A stretch of DNA of 64,000 nucleotides from Streptomyces sp. NBC_00433 (GCA_036015235.1 CP107926.1:6068501-6132500), one strand, 5' to 3'. Shown: positions 8,392 to 18,729, numbered from the stretch's first letter. The notes: a model not told the origin generated them from the letters alone. Translations and numbers: made by a program.

Positions 8392-8425
8392 CGCGGACGG
8401 GCGATGTCGCGACTCTTGCCGGAAT

Positions 8426-8441
8426 TGCATACCGTCATGCA
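8426..8441. promoter_or_regulatory. inverted repeat TGCAT-N6-ATGCA upstream of the RpiR-type regulator
   Basis: TGCATACCGTCATGCA sits just upstream of TAGTGA (8452-8457), a plausible -10. An outer pair GACTCT (8411-8416) and AGAGTC (8441-8446) nests around it. The likely role is an autoregulatory site for the following regulator. Confidence 0.45.
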
Positions 8442-8494
8442 GAGTCTTGGGCTAGTGAATAAGTGCCGGTGGGCGGGTTCAGGGAGGGGCGGCG

Positions 8495-9367
8495 ATGAGT
8501 AACGCGGCCGGGGGCGATAACGGGACCTCGGGCGCGGCCGGCGGTGCCGCGGGCCGGCTCCTGAAGCTCTTCGAGGCGCACCGGCTGACCCCGACCCAGC
8601 GCAGGATCGCGCACTGCCTGGTGCGCAGGGCCGCCGACGCGCCCTTCCTGTCCAGCGTGGAGGTGGCCGAGCTCGCCGGGGTGAGCCAGCCGTCGGTGAC
8701 CCGGTTCGCGGTGGCGCTCGGCTTCGACGGGTATCCGGCGCTGCGCAGGCATCTGCGCGAGGTGGCGCCCTCGTCGGCGGCGCCGGAGGCGGGCTGCAAC
8801 GAATACCAGCAGGCGGTGCTCGCCGAGATCGAGAACCTGCGGCATCTCGCGGCGCTGCTCGCCGACTCCGGGCCGGTCGCCCGGGCCGGCGCGGTGCTCG
8901 CTGGATCGGTGCCGCTGCCGGTGCTCGGGCTGCGGGCGGCCGGGGCGCAGGCGCGCGGCTTCGCGTACTTCGCGGCGAAGGTCCACCCGGACGTGCGGTT
9001 GCTGGACGAGGGCGGCACGATGCTCGCCGACCGGATCGACGCGGCCGCGCGGGCGGGGGCCAGCGCCCTGCTGTGCTTCGCGCTGCCCCGGCATCCGCGG
9101 GAGGTGGTCGAGGCGCTGGTCCATGCGCGGGAGGCGGGGCTGACCGTGGTCACCGTGGCGGACAGCGCGTTCGCGCCGGTCGCCGCGCACAGCGACCTGC
9201 TGCTGCCGGCCGCGGTCGGGACCGGGCTGGCGTTCGACACCGCGTGCGCGCCGATGCTGCTCAGCCGGGTGCTGCTGGAGTCGATGTGCGACGAACTGCC
9301 CGACGCGCAGGCGCGGCTGGAGGAGTTCGACGCGCAGGCCGCGGCGCGCGGGGTCTTCGTGGAGTGA
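8495..9367 (+). CDS. MurR/RpiR-family transcriptional regulator with SIS domain
   Basis: The 290-aa protein has an N-terminal RpiR helix-turn-helix (residues of about 20-95; core VEVAELAGVSQPSVTRFAVA) and a C-terminal SIS phosphosugar-binding fold (about 130-270, including VTVADSAFAPVAAHSD). Members sense sugar phosphates and repress or activate nearby catabolic genes. Here no sugar operon adjoins, so the target is unknown. The palindrome upstream of the gene suggests autoregulation. GGGAGGGGCGGCG gives a strong ribosome binding site for the ATG at 8495. Confidence 0.88.
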   Translation: MSNAAGGDNGTSGAAGGAAGRLLKLFEAHRLTPTQRRIAHCLVRRAADAPFLSSVEVAELAGVSQPSVTRFAVALGFDGYPALRRHLREVAPSSAAPEAGCNEYQQAVLAEIENLRHLAALLADSGPVARAGAVLAGSVPLPVLGLRAAGAQARGFAYFAAKVHPDVRLLDEGGTMLADRIDAAARAGASALLCFALPRHPREVVEALVHAREAGLTVVTVADSAFAPVAAHSDLLLPAAVGTGLAFDTACAPMLLSRVLLESMCDELPDAQARLEEFDAQAAARGVFVE

Positions 9368-9486
9368 AACGGACGCCGGCCGAAATCGTACGTCTTAACG
9401 AAAATCTGAGAATTCCGAAGTAACCTCCCGAGCACTTGTCAGGCGAAGCCGTGCGATGGACGCGGCGGCGGAGGAGGAGGCGCGAC

Positions 9487-10029
9487 GTGGTGCGCGGGGC
9501 CTACACATTGACGCGGGTGGCGGTGCCGGTGCGGACGGCGGGGACCTGGCTGTGGTGGCTGGGCGTCGTCGCGGCGGTGCCGGGGACGGCGGTGACGTTC
9601 AGTCCCACCGGGCGGCGGATCGGGGTCATGGCCGGTGCGGCGCTGTTCGTCATCGCGGCGGTGGCCGTCTTCCTGATACGCGGCGGCCGGCAGAGCGCCC
9701 GCGCCGGGGCGGCGACCAAGGCGGCGAAGTCGGTCTACCTCCAGGACCGCAAGGTGACCGCTCGCGCCTGGACGCGGCGGCGCCGGTGGTGGCTGGTCGC
9801 GGCCTTCGTCGTGGCGGCGGCGTCCTCGCCGGCGCTGCCCTGCGCGGGCGGCATGCTCCTCGGCGGTGTCGGCGCGGGGCTGTTCGCCAGGTCGTTGCGG
9901 CTGGCCCGGATCGAACGCGGCAAGGACGCGCTGCTGTGGGTGCGCCCTGACGGCGACCCGGCCGCGTACCAGTTCACCGGCATAGCCGCCGGTGACGCCG
10001 CGCCCGGCGGCGGCCGCCGCCGGCGCTGA
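9487..10029 (+). CDS. membrane protein, function unknown
   Basis: The protein has 180 residues from the GTG at 9487, chosen because AGGAGGAGG lies about seven bases upstream. In-frame TTG (9436) and GTG (9451) starts have no such site. It shows two N-terminal hydrophobic helices (near 15-35 and 42-60), a basic cytoplasmic loop, two more helices (about 95-130), and a soluble C-terminal part (SLRLARIERGKDALLWVRPDG). No family was recognised. It is convergent with the PLP enzyme gene, with only 23 bases between the stops. Confidence 0.62.
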   Translation: MVRGAYTLTRVAVPVRTAGTWLWWLGVVAAVPGTAVTFSPTGRRIGVMAGAALFVIAAVAVFLIRGGRQSARAGAATKAAKSVYLQDRKVTARAWTRRRRWWLVAAFVVAAASSPALPCAGGMLLGGVGAGLFARSLRLARIERGKDALLWVRPDGDPAAYQFTGIAAGDAAPGGGRRRR

Positions 10030-10052
10030 AGCCGGCGGTCCCAGGCGGTGTC

Positions 10053-11372
10053 CTACGGGGTGAGCGGGGGAAGGCCGGCGCCGCTCTCGGTGAGGAGGTC
10101 GGCGAGGGACTGGGCCCGGCGGACCGGGGAGAAGGCGGGCGCGGAGCCGGGGGCGCCGGTGTAGGCCCAGACGGCAGGGCGGGGCAGCGAGTTGTAGGCG
10201 AAGTGCGTCGAGAAGTAGTAGGCGCCGGTGTCCAGCAGCGCGACATGGTCGCCGGCGTCCAGGCGCGGCAGCGTACGGCCGCGGGCGACCAGGTCGCCGG
10301 CGAAGCAGCAGGGCCCCGCCACGTCCTGGACGACCGGGTCGCCGCTCTTGGGCCGGCCCTTGGGGTCCAGGGCGAGGACCCGCAGCGGCCAGGCGTCCGG
10401 GGCGAAGACGGTGCGGGTGGCGACCTGGGCGCCCGCGTGGGTCACGGCGATCGCCCGCCCTCCGGCGGACTTGGCGTATTCGACCCGGGCGAGGACCGTG
10501 CCGTGCTTGGCGAGCAGCGCGCGGCCGAATTCGGTGACGATGCCGTAGCGCCCGTCGAAGAGGCCGGGGACCTCGGAGCGCAGCAGGTCGGCGTATTCGC
10601 CGAAGGTGGGGGTGACGTCGTCGGAGCCGAAGTTGACGGGCAGTCCGCCGCCGATGTCCAGGACGGTGACCTGCCGGCGGCCGGCGGCGGCGTTGATCCG
10701 TTCCGCCAGGTCGTAGGCGGCCCGCACACCGGCGGCCATCAGCCGCAGCGGCACGCCCTGGGAACCGGTGTGGGTGTGCAGGCGGTTCAGCCAGGGCCGC
10801 TCGGCATAGGTGCGCAGCACCCATTCCTCGGCGCCCGGGTCGCGCAGCGCCACGCCGAATTTGGAGGTGGCGGTCGCGGTGCTCATCGCGTCGATGCTGC
10901 CGCCGCCGACCTGCGGGTTGACCCGCAGCCCGATGGGGGAGGCGGAGGGGGCGACGGCCAGCAGGGCGTCGATCCTGGCGATCTCCTGCGGATTGTCGGC
11001 GTTGACGGCGATACCGAGGGCCAGGGCCTCGCGCAGTTCCGCGGTGGTCTTGGCGGGGGAGTCGAGCACGGTGCGCTCCGGCGGGATGCCGGCGGCGCGG
11101 GCCAGGGCCAGTTCGCCGGGGCTGGCCACTTCCGCGCCGAGCCCGTACTGCCCGAGCAGCGCCAGGACGGGCACCAGGGAGGCGGCCTTCACCGCGAAGG
11201 TGTGCTCGACGGCGACACCGGGGGTGGCGAAGGCGGCGTGCAGCGAGGTCGCCGACTGCCGGATGCCGGCGATGTCCAGCAGCCCGACGACCGGTTCCGC
11301 CTCGCTCACCAGGCCGGAGTCCACCGCTGAGCGCAGCGCCTGGTCCCGGCGTACCGCCGCGTCGTCCGTCAT
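10053..11372 (-). CDS. PLP-dependent decarboxylase-like protein (fold type III, DAP/Orn/Arg decarboxylase family)
   Basis: The protein has 439 residues. The PLP lysine is in VEHTFAVKAASL (about residue 55). The glycine-rich phosphate loop is ILDIGGGLPVNF-like (VLDIGGGLPVNFGSDD near 225). The sheet-domain motif GPCCFAGDLV holds a cysteine where fold-III decarboxylases have their conserved C-S-D/C-E-D box, and GAYYFSTHFAYN follows. This is close to diaminopimelate decarboxylase in fold, but the altered active-site box suggests another amino acid substrate. The start is the ATG nine bases after GGTGGG. It is divergent from hutU, so a role beside histidine catabolism is possible but unproven. Confidence 0.8.
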   Translation of the reverse strand: MTDDAAVRRDQALRSAVDSGLVSEAEPVVGLLDIAGIRQSATSLHAAFATPGVAVEHTFAVKAASLVPVLALLGQYGLGAEVASPGELALARAAGIPPERTVLDSPAKTTAELREALALGIAVNADNPQEIARIDALLAVAPSASPIGLRVNPQVGGGSIDAMSTATATSKFGVALRDPGAEEWVLRTYAERPWLNRLHTHTGSQGVPLRLMAAGVRAAYDLAERINAAAGRRQVTVLDIGGGLPVNFGSDDVTPTFGEYADLLRSEVPGLFDGRYGIVTEFGRALLAKHGTVLARVEYAKSAGGRAIAVTHAGAQVATRTVFAPDAWPLRVLALDPKGRPKSGDPVVQDVAGPCCFAGDLVARGRTLPRLDAGDHVALLDTGAYYFSTHFAYNSLPRPAVWAYTGAPGSAPAFSPVRRAQSLADLLTESGAGLPPLTP

Positions 11373-11447
11373 GGACGCCATCCCACCATCCCGGCCTGCC
11401 GCGACGCCAGCGCGCCCTGGCCGCGGCGAGCGCTGGGCGGGGCCTTG

Positions 11448-11487
11448 TTGACTAGAGCTATTCAGCTGGTCAGGATGTGAATATTCA
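11448..11487 (+). promoter_or_regulatory. hutU promoter with overlapping palindromic operator
   Basis: TTGACT (11448-11453) and CAGGAT (11471-11476) are separated by 17 bp, a textbook vegetative promoter. The perfect inverted repeat TATTCA-N13-TGAATA (11459-11464 and 11478-11483) lies across the spacer and the transcription start. A third TATTCA follows at 11482-11487. This arrangement predicts a repressor that blocks RNA polymerase, plausibly the histidine-utilisation regulator, which is not encoded here. Confidence 0.6.
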
Positions 11488-11512
11488 ATGCCATGACGAG
11501 GAGGCCGCACCG

Positions 11513-13167
<1,655 letters not shown>

Positions 13168-13171
<4 letters not shown>

Positions 13172-14391
13172 CGTCCACCACCGGTTTCACCGCCATGTGG
13201 CAGGAGCTGGCCGCGGTCGGCAGGCACGCGGGAAGCGGCGGCTACCGGCGCTACGCCTGGACGCCGGCGGACGCCGACTGCCGGGAGTGGTTCCGGGCAC
13301 AGGCCGAGGACCGGGGCCTGGCCTACGAGACGGACCGCAACGGCAACCAGTGGGCCTGGCTCGGCGATCCCGCGGCTGGCGACGCGGTCGTCACCGGCTC
13401 CCACCTGGACTCCGTGCCCGACGGCGGCGCCTTCGACGGGCCGCTCGGCGTCGTCTCGTCCTTCGCGGCCCTCGACCAGCTGCGCGGCCGCGGCGCCCGG
13501 CCGCGGCGGCCGCTGGCCGTCGTCAACTTCGTGGACGAGGAGGGCGCCCGCTTCGGAGTGGCCTGCGTCGGCTCCCGGCTGACCGCGGGCCGACTCGCAC
13601 CGCAGGACGCCAGGGACCTGGTCGACGCCGACGGCGTCAGCCTCGCGCAGGCCATGGAGCAGGCCGGGCAGGACCCGGCCGCGATCGGCCCCGACCCCGA
13701 GCGCCTGGCCCTTGTCGGCGCCTTCGTCGAGCTGCACGTGGAGCAGGGCCGCGCGCTCGACCTGCTCGGCCGGCCGGTCGGTGTCGCCTCGGCGATCTGG
13801 CCGCACGGCCGCTGGCGCTTCGACTTCCGCGGCGAGGCCAACCACGCGGGCACCACCCGGCTCGTGGACCGCCGCGACCCGATGCTGACCTACGCCACCA
13901 CGGTGCTCGCCGCCAGGAAGAAGGCCCGCCTCGCGGGCGCGCTGGCGACCTTCGGCAAGGTCGTCGTCGAGCCGGGCGGCGTCAACGCGATCGCCTCACA
14001 GGTCCGCGGCTGGCTGGATTCGCGGGCCGCCGACGAGGAGACGCTCGCCGAGGTGGTGGCCGCGATCGAGCACGCGGCCAGGGAGCGCGGCGCCCGGGAC
14101 GGCGTCGAGGTGAGCGTCGTACGGGAGTCGTTCACCCCGGTGGTCGAATTCGCCCACGACCTGCGCGATCGGCTTGCCGCCCTGCTCGGAGCGGGTGCGC
14201 CGGCACCCGTTCTGCCGACCGGGGCGGGACACGACGCCGGAATCCTCTCGGCGGCCGTCCCGACCGCCATGCTGTTCGTACGCAACCCCACCGGCGTCTC
14301 CCACTCCCCGGCAGAAAGCGCGGCCGAGGACGACTGTCTCGCCGGAGTGTCCGCGCTCGCCGACGTATTGGAAGGTCTCGCGTGCAGGTGA
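13168..14391 (+). CDS. M20-family amidohydrolase (allantoate amidohydrolase-like) in the hut operon
   Basis: The 407-aa M20/AAC zinc hydrolase shows GSHLDSVPDGGAFDGPLGV (metal-binding His/Asp, about 75-95), FVDEEGARFG (catalytic Glu), LHVEQGRALD, GEANHAGTTR (dimerisation or substrate residues) and a C-terminal AGHDAGILS. Relatives hydrolyse allantoate, N-carbamoyl or N-acyl amino acids. It overlaps hutU by GTGA and lies directly before hutF, which makes N-formylglutamate. No hutG is visible, so I infer that this enzyme may do the deformylation step. A database label of allantoate amidohydrolase would not explain the operon context. Confidence 0.85.
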
Positions 14392-15770
14392 CGTACTGGC
14401 TGGAAAACGCCTGGCTCGGCACACACGCCGAACCGGGCATCGCCCTGACCGTGGCCGACGACCGGATCGCCGAGGTCCGCACCGGAGTCGAACGCCCGCC
14501 CGCCGGCGCTGCCGTGCTGCGCGGCCTGACCCTGCCGGGTCTGGCCAACGCCCACAGCCACGCCTTCCACCGGGCCCTGCGCGGCACCGCGCAGATCAGC
14601 TCGGGGGCCGGGGGGCAGGCGCCCGGCGGCGGCCGGCTGTCGGCGCCGACGTCCTTCTGGAGCTGGCGGGACGTCATGTACGACGTCGCGCGGGCCCTCG
14701 ACCCGGACAGCTACTTCACTCTCGCCCGCGCCGTCTACGCCGAGATGGCGCTGGCCGGCATCACCTGCGTCGGCGAATTCCACTACCTGCACCACCAGGG
14801 CGACGGCACGCCCTACGGCAACCCCAACGCCATGGGCGAGGCGCTGATCGCCGCCGCCGCCGAGGCGGGCATCAGGATCACACTGCTGGACACCGCCTAT
14901 CTGCACGGCGGTTTCACCCGCACCGCCTACCGCCCGCTGGAAGGCCCGCAGCTGCGCTTCGGCGACGGCAGCGCCGACGGCTGGTACGACCGCTGGTCGC
15001 AGCTCAAGGGCGAGGGCCACGCGAAGATCGGCGCCGCCGTGCACTCGGTGCGGGCCTTCTCCGACCACGACGGCTACCGGGTCTTCGCCGAGCGCACCGC
15101 CGAGGTGCCCACCCACGTCCACCTGTCGGAGCAGACCGCGGAGAACGACGCCTGCCTCGCGCTGCACGGCCGCACCCCGACGCGGCTGCTGGCCGACTCG
15201 GGCTTCTGGCGGCGCAACACGACCGCCGTGCACGCCACCCACCTCACCGCAGGCGACGTCGCCCTGCTCGGCGCCGCGGGGAGCACCGTGTGCATGTGCC
15301 CCACCACCGAGCGGGACCTGGCAGACGGCATCGGCCCGGCGCCGCAACTGCGCCGCGCCGGCAGCCCGATGAGCCTGGGCAGCGACAGCCACGCGGTCAT
15401 CGACCTCTTCGAGGAGGCGCGGGCGGTGGAGCTGAACGAGCGGCTGCGGGCCAGGACCCGCGGCCACTGGACCGCGGCCCAGCTGCTGCGCGCGGCGACC
15501 GAGGACGGCCACACGAGCCTCGGCTGGCCCGACGCGGGCAAGCTGGAGGCGGGCGCCCTCGCCGACTTCACCACGATCGCGCTGGACTCCGTACGCACCG
15601 CGGGGCCGCCGGCCCGGCTGGCAGGCGAGACCGCCGTATTCGCGGCGACCGCGGCCGACGTACGCCACACGGTGGTGGGGGGCCGGCAGATCGTCCGCGA
15701 CGGGCAGCACCTGCTGGTCCAGGACGTGCCGGCCGCGCTGGCCGACGCGATCGGCGCCCTCCGCGGCTGA
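14382..15770 (+). CDS. hutF: formimidoylglutamate deiminase
   Basis: The 462-aa amidohydrolase-superfamily enzyme converts N-formimidoyl-glutamate to N-formylglutamate and ammonia. It shows the metal-binding ANAHSHAFHRALRG (HxH) near 55, VHLSEQTAEND, HATHLTAGDVALL and LGSDSHAVIDLFEEAR (the catalytic Asp). The protein starts MQVTYWLENAWLG. The GTG at 14382 lies six bases after GGAAGG and overlaps the preceding gene by 10 nt. A second GTG at 14388 would give a 4-nt GTGA overlap but poorer spacing. The gene commits this organism to the five-step hut route through formylglutamate. Confidence 0.92.
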   Translation: MQVTYWLENAWLGTHAEPGIALTVADDRIAEVRTGVERPPAGAAVLRGLTLPGLANAHSHAFHRALRGTAQISSGAGGQAPGGGRLSAPTSFWSWRDVMYDVARALDPDSYFTLARAVYAEMALAGITCVGEFHYLHHQGDGTPYGNPNAMGEALIAAAAEAGIRITLLDTAYLHGGFTRTAYRPLEGPQLRFGDGSADGWYDRWSQLKGEGHAKIGAAVHSVRAFSDHDGYRVFAERTAEVPTHVHLSEQTAENDACLALHGRTPTRLLADSGFWRRNTTAVHATHLTAGDVALLGAAGSTVCMCPTTERDLADGIGPAPQLRRAGSPMSLGSDSHAVIDLFEEARAVELNERLRARTRGHWTAAQLLRAATEDGHTSLGWPDAGKLEAGALADFTTIALDSVRTAGPPARLAGETAVFAATAADVRHTVVGGRQIVRDGQHLLVQDVPAALADAIGALRG

Positions 15771-15853
15771 CCCGCGCCCCCGGGCCGCCCCCGACGCCGG
15801 GTGCGGCCCGCCGGGCGACCCCGACCAGCACCCACCGGCCAGCGAAAGCACGG

Positions 15854-17137
15854 ATGATGACGACGACCGCCAACGCGGCAGGCAAGGCGACCAGCACGGT
15901 CATCACCAACATCGGCAGCCTGGTCACCAACGATCCCTCCCTCTCCGCGTCCGGCAGCGGCGGCAGCCGCGACCCCCTCGGGCTGGTCCCGGGCCCCGCG
16001 GCCGTCGTCATCGACGGCGACCGCGTCGCCTGGGTCGGTTCCTCCAGCAAAGCACCCGCCACCGACAACCGGCTCGACGCCGGCGGCCGCGCGCTGCTGC
16101 CCGGCTTCGTCGACTCCCACTCGCACCTGCTCTTCGCCGGCGAGCGCGGCGCCGAATTCGCCGCCCGGATGTCCGGCAGGCCCTACACGGCGGGCGGCAT
16201 CCGCACCACGGTCGCCGCCACCCGCGCCGCCGGCGACGCGGAGATCGCCGCGAACCTCACCCGTTTCCTGGCCGAGGCGCTCCGGCAGGGCACGACCACC
16301 CAGGAGACCAAGTCGGGTTACGGCCTCACCGTCCACGACGAGGCCCGCGCCCTGGAGATCGCCGCCCGGCACACCGACGAGGTCACCTACCTCGGCGCCC
16401 ATGTCGTCCCACCCGAGTTCGCCGACGACCCGGCCGGCTACGTGGGCCTGGTCACCGGCGCGATGCTGGACGCCTGCGCCCCGCACGCCCGCTGGGTCGA
16501 CGTCTTCTGTGAGCGCGGCGCCTTCGACGGCGACCAGGCCCGCGCCGTCCTGACCGCGGGAATGTCCCGCGGGCTGACCCCGCGGGTGCACGCCAACCAG
16601 CTCGGCCCCGGCCCCGGCGTCCAGCTCGCCGTCGAGCTGGGCGCGGCCTCCGCCGACCACTGCACACACCTGGCCGACGCCGATGTCGACGCGCTCGCGA
16701 GCGCCGCCGACACCACCGTGGCGACGCTGCTGCCGGGCGCGGAGTTCTCCACCCGCGCCCGCTACCCCGACGCCCGCAGGCTGCTGGACGCGGGCGCCAC
16801 GGTCGCGCTGTCCACCGACTGCAACCCGGGCTCGTCCTTCACCACGTCCATGCCCTTCTGCGTCGCCGTCGCCGTCCGGGACATGGGTATGACCCCCGAC
16901 GAGGCGGTGCACGCAGCGACCCTCGGCGGCGCGCGCGCCCTGCGGCGCGGCGACATCGGCAGGATCACCCCGGGCGCCCGCGCCGACCTGCTGCTGCTCG
17001 ACGCGCCCAGCCATGTGCACCTGGCCTACCGCCCGGGTGTGCCCCTGGCGGCGGCGGTGTGGAAGGACGGTGTGCTGCGCGTCCCGCGGGGGGCCGGCGG
17101 CCTACTCCTCGACGAGCAGTCCGCGGCGCAGCTTTGA
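15854..17137 (+). CDS. hutI: imidazolonepropionase
   Basis: It hydrolyses imidazolone-5-propionate to N-formimidoyl-glutamate (histidine degradation step three). The protein has 427 residues. Markers are GFVDSHSHLLFAGERGAEF (metal-binding HSH), TTTQETKSGYGL, VHANQLGPGPG, DHCTHL and STDCNPGSSF (catalytic Asp), all as in HutI. The ATG pair at 15854/15857 leaves a two-codon ambiguity, and no strong ribosome binding site precedes it, so translation may depend on hutF 84 nt upstream. Its last 36 nt overlap the 3' end of the convergent sigma-factor gene. Confidence 0.94.
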   Translation: MMTTTANAAGKATSTVITNIGSLVTNDPSLSASGSGGSRDPLGLVPGPAAVVIDGDRVAWVGSSSKAPATDNRLDAGGRALLPGFVDSHSHLLFAGERGAEFAARMSGRPYTAGGIRTTVAATRAAGDAEIAANLTRFLAEALRQGTTTQETKSGYGLTVHDEARALEIAARHTDEVTYLGAHVVPPEFADDPAGYVGLVTGAMLDACAPHARWVDVFCERGAFDGDQARAVLTAGMSRGLTPRVHANQLGPGPGVQLAVELGAASADHCTHLADADVDALASAADTTVATLLPGAEFSTRARYPDARRLLDAGATVALSTDCNPGSSFTTSMPFCVAVAVRDMGMTPDEAVHAATLGGARALRRGDIGRITPGARADLLLLDAPSHVHLAYRPGVPLAAAVWKDGVLRVPRGAGGLLLDEQSAAQL

Positions 17138-17962
17138 CAGCGTCCTGGTGAGCAGCCGCGACACGTGCATCTGCGAGATGCCCAGCTCGTCGCCGATCTC
17201 GGCCTGCGTCAGGTTGCCGACGAAGCGCAGCGACAGGATGGCCCGGTCGCGCTGCGGCAGCCTCGCGATCAGCGGCTTGAGGGATTCGACGTACTCGACG
17301 CCTTCGAGGTCGTGGTCCTCGTAGCCGATCCGGTCGGCCAGCGCGCCCTCCGGGTCGTCCTCGGCGGGCTGGGCGTCCAGCGAGCTGGCCGTGTAGGCGT
17401 TGCTCGCCGCCATGCCCTCGATGACCTCGTCCTCCGGCAGGTCGAGCCGGGCGGCCAGCTCGCGCACGGTCGGCGTGCGGTCCAGCTGCTGCGCCAGCTC
17501 GTCGCCGGCCTTCGCCAGGTCCAGCCGCAGCTCCTGCAGCCGCCGGGGCACCCGGACCGACCAGCTGGTGTCGCGGAAGAAGCGCTTGATCTCACCGACG
17601 ATCGTCGGCATCGCGAAGGTCGGGAATTCCACCCCGCGGCTCAGCTCGAACCGGTCGATGGCCTTTATCAGGCCGATCGTGCCGACCTGGATGATGTCCT
17701 CCATCGGCTCGCTGCGGGTGCGGAACCGGGACGCGGCGAATTTCACCAGGGCGAGGTTCAGCTCGACCAGGGTGTTGCGGACGTACGCGTACTCCTCGGT
17801 CCCCTCCTCCAGCCCGTGCAGGCGGGCGAAGAGCGTCTTGGACAGGGCACGCGCGTCGACCGGCCCGATCTCGTCGTACGGGGGGATCTCCGGGAGCCCC
17901 TCAAGCCCCTCGAACTGCTCCAGCGCATGGTCCTCGTGATCCAGGCCGAGCCGGGGTGCCAT
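17102..17962 (-). CDS. RNA polymerase sigma factor, SigB/SigF/SigG subfamily
   Basis: The 286-aa group 3 sigma factor has region 2 with EDIIQVGTIGLIKAIDRFEL and PTFAMPTIVGEIKRFFRD (promoter melting and -10 recognition), region 3 with PRRLQELRLDLAKAGDEL, and region 4 HTH LTQAEIGDELGISQMHVSRLLTR (-35 recognition). It resembles the streptomycete SigB/SigI type, controlled by partner switching. Start ATG 17962 follows GGGAGGACCAC. An in-frame ATG at 18013 is less likely. It is divergent from the anti-sigma antagonist gene and convergent with hutI. The position next to hutI, with an antagonist and a kinase, resembles the S. coelicolor SigI-ArsI-PrsI locus, as far as I recall. Confidence 0.92.
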   Translation of the reverse strand: MAPRLGLDHEDHALEQFEGLEGLPEIPPYDEIGPVDARALSKTLFARLHGLEEGTEEYAYVRNTLVELNLALVKFAASRFRTRSEPMEDIIQVGTIGLIKAIDRFELSRGVEFPTFAMPTIVGEIKRFFRDTSWSVRVPRRLQELRLDLAKAGDELAQQLDRTPTVRELAARLDLPEDEVIEGMAASNAYTASSLDAQPAEDDPEGALADRIGYEDHDLEGVEYVESLKPLIARLPQRDRAILSLRFVGNLTQAEIGDELGISQMHVSRLLTRTLSKLRRGLLVEE

Positions 17963-18036
17963 GTGGTCCTCCCTTTCTTGCGGCGGTCGGCAGTGCCTAT
18001 GCCGTATCTCCACCCCTACGCCTGTTGCCGGGGGCG

Positions 18037-18062
18037 TCGCAAGTTCTGGGGGCGTCTTGCGA
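18037..18062. promoter_or_regulatory. inverted repeat in the sigma / antagonist divergent region
   Basis: TCGCAAG and CTTGCGA form perfect 7-base arms around a 12-nt centre, between the divergently transcribed sigma-factor and antagonist genes. The segment GGGGGCGTC occurs twice in this stretch. I did not find a clear SigB-type promoter (GTTT...GGGTA). Confidence 0.4.
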
Positions 18063-18222
18063 GTTTTGCCCGGTCTGGACCTTCACTCACCGTGCCTGCC
18101 GCGTTATCGTACGTGAGTACGACCCGGGGTCGCTCTGGTTGCGTCATGATGACGACTACCGCCGCACCAGCGGAACGCGTAGGGTCTGGAATCGCGTCGT
18201 CACGAAGGGCGAAGGAGTGCGA

Positions 18223-18591
18223 ATGGACCGCGAAGCGGTCGACACAGCGGGTCTCGGCCGGCTGCATGTCGAGGTCGCGCAGCATGGCCACACCGCGGTC
18301 TTCACTCCGGCAGGTGAGCTGGATCACCACACTGCCGATCTGCTGAGTGAACCGCTCGGCGCGGCCATGGACGCCGGCGTGAGCCGGCTGGTGGTCGACT
18401 GCTCGCAGCTGGAGTTCTGCGACTCGACGGGCCTCAATGTCCTGTTGAGCGCACGGCTGCGGGCGGAGGCGGACGGCGGCGCCGTCCACCTGGTCGCGAT
18501 GCGGCCGACTGTCGCCCGGGTGCTGGAGATCACCGGCGCCGAGGCGGTCTTCACCTTGCACGACACCCTCGACCAGGCTCTCAGGGAGTAG
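18223..18591 (+). CDS. anti-sigma factor antagonist (STAS domain)
   Basis: The 122-aa SpoIIAA/RsbV-type STAS protein has FTPAGELDHHTADLLSEPL and the phosphorylation-site block LEFCDSTGLNVLLSAR, where the serine in DST is the predicted target of the partner kinase. In the dephosphorylated form it would bind the anti-sigma kinase and release the sigma factor. The ATG follows GAAGGAG by five bases. It is divergent from the sigma gene and lies 138 nt before the kinase gene. The three genes form a complete partner-switching module. Confidence 0.9.
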   Translation: MDREAVDTAGLGRLHVEVAQHGHTAVFTPAGELDHHTADLLSEPLGAAMDAGVSRLVVDCSQLEFCDSTGLNVLLSARLRAEADGGAVHLVAMRPTVARVLEITGAEAVFTLHDTLDQALRE

Positions 18592-18651
18592 CCGGATGCT
18601 GAGGGGGGCGGAAGGCGCGAAGGGTGCCGCAATGCATCCCAGGTTTCGTGG

Positions 18652-18674
18652 TCTCCCGGACGTGTTCCGGGAGA
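18652..18674 (+). terminator. hairpin between antagonist and kinase genes
   Basis: TCTCCCGGA and TCCGGGAGA pair over a 5-nt loop. It is possibly an attenuating hairpin separating expression of the antagonist from that of the kinase. Confidence 0.45.
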
Positions 18675-18729
18675 TCCTTCGGGCAGAAGAAGGTCGGACC
18701 CAGACGTACATCCGTGAGGTGAGGCCTAG

